Assembly (NCBI RefSeq): GCF_900110775.1
Contig: NZ_FOEP01000003.1
Span: 1 to 64,000 of the forward strand
From: Thalassovita taeanensis
Lineage (GTDB): Bacteria; Pseudomonadota; Alphaproteobacteria; Rhodobacterales; Rhodobacteraceae
Length of the DNA: 64,000 bases
Direction of reading: 5' to 3'
The notes under the pieces are model-generated. The model ran no database searches, was not told the origin of the DNA, and saw nothing but the letters and a program-made list of their open reading frames with translations. Position numbers and translations under genes: made by a program. Positions 57,439 to 64,000 of this stretch are shown piece by piece (position 1 is the first letter of the stretch; each line of letters starts with the position of its first letter).

Positions 57439-58545
57439 CTACCGTACCAAGAATTCGGCATGTAGCGCACCCGCAGCTTTGATACTTTTGAGTATGTCGA
57501 TCATATCACGCGGTGACACGCCTAGGGCATTCAGGCCAGCTACGACTTCTGACAACGACGTCCCTCCTGACACTTCTGCCAAACCCGTCCCCTCTTCTTC
57601 GGTTATGTCCGCGCGTGAGCGCGGCACGACCACCGTTTCACCTTCGGAAAATGGATTGGGTTGTACTGCCAGTGGTGCTTCTTGAATCCTGAGAGTCAGG
57701 TTTCCCTGGGATACCGCGACGCGTGATATTCTCACATCTTCACCCATGACGATCGTGCCAGATCTCTGATCGACAACGACCCGGGCCTTGCGTTCCGGTT
57801 GAACCGAAATGTTCTCAATCCGGCCCAAAGCATGTGCCGGCGACCGCATGCGCGTTGCTGGGATATCCAGCTGGATGGTGCCGGAGTCGAGCATTACGGC
57901 GACCCTGCTGCCAAAATCGCTGTTGATCGCCCGCTCGATTCGACCTGCTGTCGTGAAATCCGGTTCACGCAACGCGATACGCAAAGACGAAAGCGAGGAG
58001 AAATCGAAGTCGACCTCGCGCTCGACATGCGCGCCAGACGGCACAACGCCTGAAGTGGGAACGCCCTGAACAACGCTGGCGGCCTCTCCTTCGGCTGAGG
58101 CACCGCCGGCAATAATCGTACCCTGCGCTACGGCATAAATCTGTCCATCCGCCGCATTGAGCGGTGTCATGATTAATGTGCCTCCCAGCAAGCTTTTGGC
58201 GTCTCCAATCGCAGATACTGTAACATCAATTCTTCCTCCCGCCCTAGCAAACGGCGGTAGACTGGCAGTGACAAAGACAGCGGCAACATTTTTTGGGCGA
58301 AACTGCTCGCCAGTCACGTTCACACCAAGGCGCTCGAGGATGTTTGACATAATTTCTTCGGTGAAAGGCGCATTCCGGATGCCGTCTCCGGTCCCGTTCA
58401 AACCAACAACCAAACCATATCCAACAAGGTCATTGCCTCGCACGCCATCAAACTCGACCAGATCTTTGATACGGATCGCGCCAGCGTGAGCTTCACTAGC
58501 CAATAAGACAGCCGTCACGAAAAGACTCAGAAGAAACTGTTTCAT
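57439..58545 (-). CDS. flgI: Flagellar P-ring protein FlgI
   Basis: A 368-residue periplasmic P-ring protein, with a Sec signal peptide (residues 1-21, ending AHA) and the family landmarks RIKDLVEFDGVRGNDLVGYG, VVGLNGTGDGIRN, NVAAVFVTASLPPFARAG and VVDQRSGTIVMGEDVRIS. Length is normal. Its start overlaps the flgL stop by four bases, so it is the last gene of the motB-flgE-flgK-flgL-flgI unit. Confidence 0.95.
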   Translation of the reverse strand: MKQFLLSLFVTAVLLASEAHAGAIRIKDLVEFDGVRGNDLVGYGLVVGLNGTGDGIRNAPFTEEIMSNILERLGVNVTGEQFRPKNVAAVFVTASLPPFARAGGRIDVTVSAIGDAKSLLGGTLIMTPLNAADGQIYAVAQGTIIAGGASAEGEAASVVQGVPTSGVVPSGAHVEREVDFDFSSLSSLRIALREPDFTTAGRIERAINSDFGSRVAVMLDSGTIQLDIPATRMRSPAHALGRIENISVQPERKARVVVDQRSGTIVMGEDVRISRVAVSQGNLTLRIQEAPLAVQPNPFSEGETVVVPRSRADITEEEGTGLAEVSGGTSLSEVVAGLNALGVSPRDMIDILKSIKAAGALHAEFLVR

Positions 58546-59531
58546 GTCATGAAATCCACTAGCGACAAATTGGAAAGGCGGACAGTTACCGCATATAGCG
58601 TTTCCAGTTGATGTTGAACGTTTTCCAGCTTTGTTGCCGTTTCGAAGCCATCGATGCCAAGCAGTTCGTTCCGGGCATAGTCCAGCGAAGTGCGCTCGAC
58701 AGCCAAGCGGGTCGACATTTCCTCGATGCGTTCTTCCACATACCCAAGATCTGAGCGGATTTCAGTTACGCCATCTTGCGCGCCCAGAAGCTCCAAGCCC
58801 GCGTACTGCAAGAGCCCTGCCTGTAGAGATGGGTCTGAGATACCGCCAGCGATGGCAGCCACAGCGACGTTTTTGAGTACGGACTTCAACGCTTCGTTAT
58901 CTGCTCGAAGATCCAAATTCACCGTTTCTCTTTCACCCAACCGGAACCCGCTAAGGGGGTCCAAGGATCCCTGATATCCAGTCGAATGAAAATCAGTGGC
59001 AAACCAATCATCAATTGCAGCAACGATGCCGCTTTGTGTCGCTTCGCCTGCAATACGGTCGCGAATTGATGACAGCATCATTTCGGCATCGGCCAAGGCT
59101 GGTCCGTCCGTGGCACGCCCGGAAAACAGACTGCGGCCCGCAAACGTTGTATTTAGCGTAGAAACAACGACGGCGAAATTCTGCTCTGCATTTTGCGCCA
59201 TGGCAGACCTTGCTGCCGCAACGCTATTGTCTGCCGCCAGAAAATCACTGGAGAGTCTGGATGAAACAGATTGGACATTTTCCAGAGCAGATTGCATCGC
59301 GGCGGTGAAACCTTTCGCCTCTGACGCAGATGTCTCGAAACCGCCGACCGTGCGCAAATTCCGCTCAATATCGCTCAGGTAACCATAGTCCCCGGACAGG
59401 TGGGCAGCGACGTCCGATGTGGTGCCTTTGGAAAGTTCGTCCGTCAGAATGGACATTTGATCTTTTAGTGTGACATTCTGGCGCCGAAGCATCCAAGATT
59501 GCGCCATATCACCCAAGGAAACAGTGGTCAT
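58542..59531 (-). CDS. flgL: Flagellar hook-filament junction protein FlgL
   Basis: A 329-residue flagellin-like hook-associated protein. N-terminal helices (MTTVSLGDMAQSWMLRRQNV) and the C-terminal NVQHQLETLYAVTVRLSNLSL pack as in flagellins, and the position between flgK and flgI identifies it as FlgL. Start overlaps the flgK stop by four bases (ATGA). It is shorter and more divergent than enterobacterial FlgL, as usual for Rhodobacterales. Confidence 0.88.
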   Translation of the reverse strand: MTTVSLGDMAQSWMLRRQNVTLKDQMSILTDELSKGTTSDVAAHLSGDYGYLSDIERNLRTVGGFETSASEAKGFTAAMQSALENVQSVSSRLSSDFLAADNSVAAARSAMAQNAEQNFAVVVSTLNTTFAGRSLFSGRATDGPALADAEMMLSSIRDRIAGEATQSGIVAAIDDWFATDFHSTGYQGSLDPLSGFRLGERETVNLDLRADNEALKSVLKNVAVAAIAGGISDPSLQAGLLQYAGLELLGAQDGVTEIRSDLGYVEERIEEMSTRLAVERTSLDYARNELLGIDGFETATKLENVQHQLETLYAVTVRLSNLSLVDFMT

Positions 59532-60976
59532 GATGCTATCCTCATAAGTGCTTGCAACATCTCATCTACAGCTTGAATGACTTTTGCATTCGCCGCATAG
59601 GCTTGTTCGATCAGCATAAGTTTTTGCAGCTCGTGATCAGAATCCACGCCATCAGCCAGCTCGCTCTGTTTAAGCTCGAACTGCCGAGCAGAGGCAAAAG
59701 CCAGGCTTTGATCGCTCTGGGTGCGTTTCGACCCGATATCCGACAGAAATGCGGAAGCAAGGCCGGACATATCGACTGCTGATGTGCCAAGGTCTGGCTC
59801 TGACGGGATACGCGCATCACGCATCGCATCACGCATTGATTGGAGCAAATCGCTGTTGCCCACAGCGCCGGGCGTAGACGCACCCAATCCGTCGCGCAAC
59901 TTCCATAGCGCGCCGTTTTCGTCAGGATCAACCAGCGCATTGACCGATATGCGGCCCGCGAGACCGATGGCTTGAGTTGCTGGTTCGCCGACGTCGGTGA
60001 ACAATCCGGCTTCGCCTGCGGGTAGCGAACCATCCAAACCTGTCTGAAACCTTAGCGCCAGATCTTTCGCCACGATATCCACCTTTGCTTGCGCCGAGGC
60101 CAACAGATCGTCCCGTACCGCAAAAAGGGCCGAAAGCGAGCCGCCGCCAACCGCTCCGCTCCCGGCTGTGGACACTTCGACGCCGTTAACTGTTAGGCCC
60201 GACAGCATCCCATTTGCTTGAGTCATATGTGGCGCAATAACGTTGTTCTTTGAAAACTCCAGCTTGGCTGCCTGACCTTCAAGCAGTATTGCACCGCCAG
60301 GCGTGAACAGCGCGACGGCGCCTCGATCACGCGAAACCTGCTTTATAGGGACCATCGCTGAAACCTCATCAATCAGGGTTTGTCTTTGGTCCTCAAGCGC
60401 GGCAGTTTCGCGGCCTTGTCCGCTGGCGGACATGATATCCTTGTTTAGCTGTTCAACGCCGGACAGAGCGTCATTCATGCGTTGGACCTGGAGGGCAATA
60501 CTTGTATCTGCTTCTCCTCGCATTTTTTGGATACCATCCGAAATTCCATTCAGCGTAGTTGCGATTTGTTTGGCGCTGTGAACGACAGAGGCGAGCCGGA
60601 TTTCAGAATCCGGTCGGCTCGCCGCTTCGATCAAAGTGGTCTCAAATTCCGCCAAATGAGACGTCAGAGCATGATCATCCTCGGGAGTGCCGATCAGGCT
60701 TTCCAAGCGTGCCAGATACCCGGCTGAAGTTTCAGCATTGCTGAGTTCAGCATCTGCAAGCCGTCTGTCGCCGATGAGTGCGTGATCAACTTCGCGGTTG
60801 ATACCGTTGACCTCGACGCCCCCCCCGGCTCCGCCGGAGCGCGATGAGAGTGAAAGCTCTCGTTTCCCGTATCCTTCGGTGAGAGCATTGGCCAGGTTGG
60901 ATGACACAACATTGGCACCTCGCGCCGATGATGTCAGGCCCGACAAGGCATTTGACATTGCACTTGAGAGATTCAT
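59528..60976 (-). CDS. flgK: Flagellar hook-associated protein FlgK
   Basis: A 482-residue hook-filament junction protein. The N-terminus SAMSNALSGLTSSARGANVV then SSNLANALTEGYGKRE is the axial-protein motif, and the C-terminus LMLIEQAYAANAKVIQAVDE with MLQALM is the matching axial helix. The start at 60976 has AAAGGAA seven bases upstream; an ATG 21 bases earlier is not needed. It follows flgE by 51 bases. Confidence 0.93.
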   Translation of the reverse strand: MNLSSAMSNALSGLTSSARGANVVSSNLANALTEGYGKRELSLSSRSGGAGGGVEVNGINREVDHALIGDRRLADAELSNAETSAGYLARLESLIGTPEDDHALTSHLAEFETTLIEAASRPDSEIRLASVVHSAKQIATTLNGISDGIQKMRGEADTSIALQVQRMNDALSGVEQLNKDIMSASGQGRETAALEDQRQTLIDEVSAMVPIKQVSRDRGAVALFTPGGAILLEGQAAKLEFSKNNVIAPHMTQANGMLSGLTVNGVEVSTAGSGAVGGGSLSALFAVRDDLLASAQAKVDIVAKDLALRFQTGLDGSLPAGEAGLFTDVGEPATQAIGLAGRISVNALVDPDENGALWKLRDGLGASTPGAVGNSDLLQSMRDAMRDARIPSEPDLGTSAVDMSGLASAFLSDIGSKRTQSDQSLAFASARQFELKQSELADGVDSDHELQKLMLIEQAYAANAKVIQAVDEMLQALMRIAS

Positions 60977-61027
60977 CGCGCTTCCTTTCCGAAACACGCA
61001 GGTCAGGAGCGCAAAAGCGCACCGTTA

Positions 61028-62332
61028 TCAGCGTTTGATGTTGGTGGTTTCCTGAAGCATCTCGTCTACAGTCTGAATGACCTTCGCATTCGAGGTATAG
61101 GCCCGCTGCGTCTGGATCATGTCCGTCAGTTCGCCCGCGACGTCAGTGGCAGATTCCTCAAGTGCGTAGGATACGATGTCGCCGGTCGGGCCATCCCCAG
61201 CGTTCCACAGGAAGTAGGTGCCGCTTTCAGGCGAAGTCGCATAGGTTTGTTGGTCCAGCGCGACCATCCCGTTGGGGTTCGGCATATCAACCAAAGGAAT
61301 CTGATAAATTGTGCGGGTGATGCCGGTGTCATAAAGTGCATGCACGAAACCATTTGCGTCGACTTCCACCGAAGTCATGTTGCCAACCGGATACCCGTCT
61401 TTATCAATCGAAACCGGCGCGAAACTGCTGGAGAGCTGCGTCAACCCGTCGGGATCCCCCAGTTGGCCGATATTGATTTCGACCGGCCCGCCTTCGACAT
61501 CCACAATCAAAGAGCCCGTTGCGGGATCATACCCGCCACCGGAAACGGCGGTCACGGCTGCCAAAGTTCCACCCGTTGTGCGACCGTCATCAAATTCCAG
61601 CGCATATTCGCCAATCGCGGCACCGGCTTGCGCCGTATCGCGCAACACCATCGTCCACTGGTTTGATGACCCGGCTGCTGGAATGGACGGGGTGAATTCG
61701 ATCTGGATCGACTGCGAGATACCAAGATTGTCGTAATATTCAACTGACAGCGCCTGTGCATCTCCGCTTGACCCGGCTTCGGTATCCGTTGCTGGCAGGT
61801 TCACCCCCAAAGAGATTTTGGTTGTCGGCTCTCCTGTCAGTTGGTTCACGTTGACCTGAACGGGTTCAAGGCCCGCACCGGTATCGCGCGGATAGGTCGG
61901 AATGGATCCGTCCGCCAGAGCAGGCCAGCCCAGCAGGACCAAATCGGATTGCGTTGTCAGGTATCCTGAGCTGTCTGTACGAAATGATCCGGTTGTGGTC
62001 AGCAGCATCTGAGGATCGCCATTGCCGACCTCGACATCCGAGGCAGCAGCCACTGGCAGATACCCGCGACCTCGCACCGCCAGATCCGTTGCGTTCGACG
62101 TCGTCACCAGAGAGCCGCGCTCGTCAACCAGACGCTGCGTCGTTGCTCTGACGCCGCCAGCGGAATAGGCGCCGCCGCCGCTGGATGAAATTACCATCGA
62201 GTGAAAATCAGCCTCGACGCGCCGATAGCCATAGGTCGAGGAATTAGCAATGTTGTCGGAGATGGCGGCAAGCCGGTTGGCATTGGCGGCAAGCCCCGCC
62301 ACACCGGCATTAAGGGAAGAGGAAATCGTCAT
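61028..62332 (-). CDS. flgE: Flagellar hook protein FlgE
   Basis: A 434-residue hook protein. N-terminal SSSLNAGVAGLAANANRLAA then ISDNIANSSTYGYRR, central D1/D2 repeats, and the C-terminal MIQTQRAYTSNAKVIQTVDE axial helix. The start at 62332 has AAAGGCG upstream. It lies between motB and flgK, all on the minus strand, and should polymerise into the flexible hook. Confidence 0.93.
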   Translation of the reverse strand: MTISSSLNAGVAGLAANANRLAAISDNIANSSTYGYRRVEADFHSMVISSSGGGAYSAGGVRATTQRLVDERGSLVTTSNATDLAVRGRGYLPVAAASDVEVGNGDPQMLLTTTGSFRTDSSGYLTTQSDLVLLGWPALADGSIPTYPRDTGAGLEPVQVNVNQLTGEPTTKISLGVNLPATDTEAGSSGDAQALSVEYYDNLGISQSIQIEFTPSIPAAGSSNQWTMVLRDTAQAGAAIGEYALEFDDGRTTGGTLAAVTAVSGGGYDPATGSLIVDVEGGPVEINIGQLGDPDGLTQLSSSFAPVSIDKDGYPVGNMTSVEVDANGFVHALYDTGITRTIYQIPLVDMPNPNGMVALDQQTYATSPESGTYFLWNAGDGPTGDIVSYALEESATDVAGELTDMIQTQRAYTSNAKVIQTVDEMLQETTNIKR

Positions 62333-62437
62333 GGATACGCCTTTCTGCTGCATCAACCATTTGTCCGGTATCAGCAGTACAAGACGCGGCTTAACAGCCT
62401 GCTAACAGCTAAAATCCTTCGTAATTACCAAGGGCCG

Positions 62438-63289
62438 CTATTTAATCCTGCGCAGCAGAATGACTTCCAACCGGTTGTTCCGATCAGCCATCGGATCACG
62501 TACAGCGGGTTTGCGATCCGCATGCCCTGTTACGCGTCGCACGCGCATGCGATCCAGCCCGGAATGTTCAAGCAAAACGCGCATCCGGTCTGCCCGCGCA
62601 GCCGACAGGCTCCAGACAGGATTGTTCGTCAATACGATAGGATGCGCCCGCGTATGCCCTTCAACTGACAAGTTGTTCGTGACCAAACCAAACACCCGAA
62701 CCATCATATCCGACATATCGCGCAACAATGCAGTTGGTTCGTCAGTGTCTGCTTCAAATAACGCCGCATCCGGCAGATCAAACAGTTCAACGACCAGCCC
62801 CTCGTCAGTGACGCGCGTTATGATATGGCGCTGCAATTCGATGCTCGCCATGCTTTCGCCCCCGCCGCCGATCAGCATTGAATCGAGTGCGCGAAAGCTT
62901 TCCAACTCGGCCTCGCGATCTGCATCGGCACCTTGATCGGACATGCCAAATTCGCCGCGCGCTTGATGTGATTCTGTCGGGCGCAGGTTTGTCGCGCCTG
63001 TGCCATTCTGCGGCAAAGTCATTTCAGAGAAGACGGAGTCACCCCCGAACATCCCATCACCACCGCCGGACACGCGGCTGATCGCCACCGTCGGACTGAA
63101 GTAATCCGCAATCCCTTTGCGTTGTTTTTCCGTCGTCGCGTTTAGCAGCCACATCAACATGAAAAAGGCCATCATGGCAGTTACGAAATCAGCATAGGCC
63201 ACCTTCCACGCCCCACCGTGGTGCCCATCGCCGCTAACGACCTTTTTCCTCTTGATGATGACTGGCGCCGCATTCGCTTGCGTGCCCAT
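62438..63289 (-). CDS. motB: Flagellar motor stator protein MotB
   Basis: A 283-residue stator subunit. One membrane helix with the proton-accepting Asp is AYADFVTAMMAFFMLMWLL (Asp near residue 35), and an OmpA-like peptidoglycan-binding domain occupies residues 180-280 (NLSVEGHTRAHPIV, LSAARADRMRVLLE, ADRNNRLEVILLRR). The start at 63289 has GAGGTGG upstream. MotA is not next to it in this window. It begins the flgE-flgI transcription order. Confidence 0.92.
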   Translation of the reverse strand: MGTQANAAPVIIKRKKVVSGDGHHGGAWKVAYADFVTAMMAFFMLMWLLNATTEKQRKGIADYFSPTVAISRVSGGGDGMFGGDSVFSEMTLPQNGTGATNLRPTESHQARGEFGMSDQGADADREAELESFRALDSMLIGGGGESMASIELQRHIITRVTDEGLVVELFDLPDAALFEADTDEPTALLRDMSDMMVRVFGLVTNNLSVEGHTRAHPIVLTNNPVWSLSAARADRMRVLLEHSGLDRMRVRRVTGHADRKPAVRDPMADRNNRLEVILLRRIK

Positions 63290-63378
63290 CTCACCACCTC
63301 TTGTCTCACCCACGGACAGAGGTAGCAGGCTAGGCGTTACCAGAACCCTAACAGATAAAAGTCGCCACTTATTACTGC

Positions 63379-64000
63379 TCAGGCGACCCTTTTGCCCTGC
63401 ACCCAGGTCTCGCGGACTGCCGAAGCTCCGGCCACTCGCGCCACGCGGATCAGATCGGCCCGTTCACCGATGGCGATCCGCCCCCGGTCGGTCAAGCCTG
63501 CCGCATCGGCGGGTGCCTTGGTCACGGTCGCGATTCCGCGTGCCATGTCGCCCCACATATCGCCCAGCACCAAAGCCGAAGACAGCAGAGCCGCCGGTAC
63601 GTAATCGGATGAAACGATATCCAATAGATCCAACTCGGCCAGCTCTCCGGCGGCCACGTTGCCGGAATGCGAACCGCCGCGGATCAAGTTTGGGGCGCCC
63701 ATCATTACTGCGATCCCGTTATCGCGGCACGCACGTGCGGCTTCGACTGTTGTGGGAAACTCGGCCAGACGAATGCCGTGCTGTGCTGACACGACGACAT
63801 GCGCCGCAGTCGTGTCATCGTGGCTGGCCAGAACGGCACCCAGCCGCTGTGCCTCGGTTACGGCGGCCTTTTCATGCTTTTCACCCAAGGCGTCATGCAG
63901 TTCCTTCAGGCGGCTGATATGTTCCAGAAAGTCCGCATCCTGCATCCCGTATTTGCCGCTGACATAGGCCCGATATTTTTCGATGTCGCGGAACTGCCGC
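63379..64000 (-). CDS. phnM: PhnM-type phosphonate triphosphate diphosphohydrolase, C-terminal part (cut by window edge)
   Basis: The last 206 codons of an amidohydrolase-fold enzyme of the C-P lyase pathway, which hydrolyses alpha-D-ribose 1-methylphosphonate 5-triphosphate. The DEADHEAD-type metal and substrate motifs SHDDTTAAHV, GAPNLIRGGSHSGNVAAGEL, LDIVSSDYVPAALL and the C-terminal GRIAIGERADLIRV are diagnostic. The N-terminal half lies beyond base 64000. Roseobacters often carry phn genes for marine phosphonate use. Confidence 0.9.
   Translation of the reverse strand, partial: RQFRDIEKYRAYVSGKYGMQDADFLEHISRLKELHDALGEKHEKAAVTEAQRLGAVLASHDDTTAAHVVVSAQHGIRLAEFPTTVEAARACRDNGIAVMMGAPNLIRGGSHSGNVAAGELAELDLLDIVSSDYVPAALLSSALVLGDMWGDMARGIATVTKAPADAAGLTDRGRIAIGERADLIRVARVAGASAVRETWVQGKRVA

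Noticed and set aside
1-64000. CRISPR arrays, rRNA and tRNA genes
   Set aside because: No regularly spaced direct repeats and no cloverleaf or rRNA-like sequence was found on reading the window by eye; a dedicated covariance-model search was not possible.

Overview
The window looks like a chromosomal segment of a marine Rhodobacterales (Roseobacter-group) alphaproteobacterium. The evidence is its GC-rich coding sequence with frequent GTG/TTG starts, the lptC-lptA-lptB-hpf-ptsN order, the motB-flgE-flgK-flgL-flgI flagellar order, two TRAP transporters and many acyl-CoA enzymes. No rRNA, tRNA, CRISPR array, complete insertion sequence or phage module was found. Assignments come from reading motifs by eye, not from database searches.

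Layout. (1) 1-6726, plus strand: a surface-polysaccharide block with galU (3' end only), galE, two paralogous GT2-type glycosyltransferases, a GT14/Branch-type glycosyltransferase and a two-domain sulfotransferase. (2) 6714-10560, minus strand: RNase D, the LPS-transport genes lptC-lptA-lptB, hibernation factor hpf and ptsN; rpoN is absent from its usual place between lptB and hpf. (3) 10728-43393: a catabolic island of about 33 kb. It holds four AMP-forming acyl-CoA synthetases, a CaiB-type CoA-transferase, an acetyl-CoA-hydrolase-type CoA-transferase, three acyl-CoA dehydrogenases, three SDRs, two MaoC-type hydratases, an enoyl-CoA hydratase/isomerase, a CitE-type lyase, a BKACE (DUF849) enzyme, a thiolase, an HMG-CoA-synthase-like/DUF35 fusion, an NADP-dependent reductase, two complete TRAP transporters, one orphan polytopic membrane protein and one MarR regulator. 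Together these could import an organic acid, activate it with CoA and run a complete beta-oxidation-like spiral with retro-aldol/thiolytic cleavage. The substrate cannot be read from sequence.

(4) 43919-48379, plus strand: a translationally coupled membrane operon with a possible small ORF, a YbhN/LPG-synthase-TM-type flippase-like protein, a 751-aa fusion of a metal-site-less phosphoesterase fold to a GT4 glycosyltransferase, and an AI-2E family membrane protein. Two small membrane proteins (holin-X-like and YqjD/DUF883-like) face it on the minus strand. (5) 49240-55611: a gene graveyard. Frameshifted and deleted remnants of an RND exporter tail, a peptide ABC transporter (binding protein, two permeases, ATPase), an MlrC-type M81 peptidase, a DAO-type oxidoreductase, an ornithine cyclodeaminase and a carboxymuconolactone-decarboxylase-family protein lie beside intact GFA and SDR genes. 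(6) 55601-57309: a TetR-tag operon with three matching palindromic operators. (7) 57439-63289: the flagellar operon. (8) the 3' end of phnM.

Most notable: the HMGCS-like/DUF35 fusion has lost the Cys/His/Asn catalytic set yet sits beside a thiolase in a seven-gene operon that ends in a BKACE; the pseudo-phosphoesterase-GT4 fusion; a near-identical promoter element shared within the catabolic island; and the TetR operator trio.
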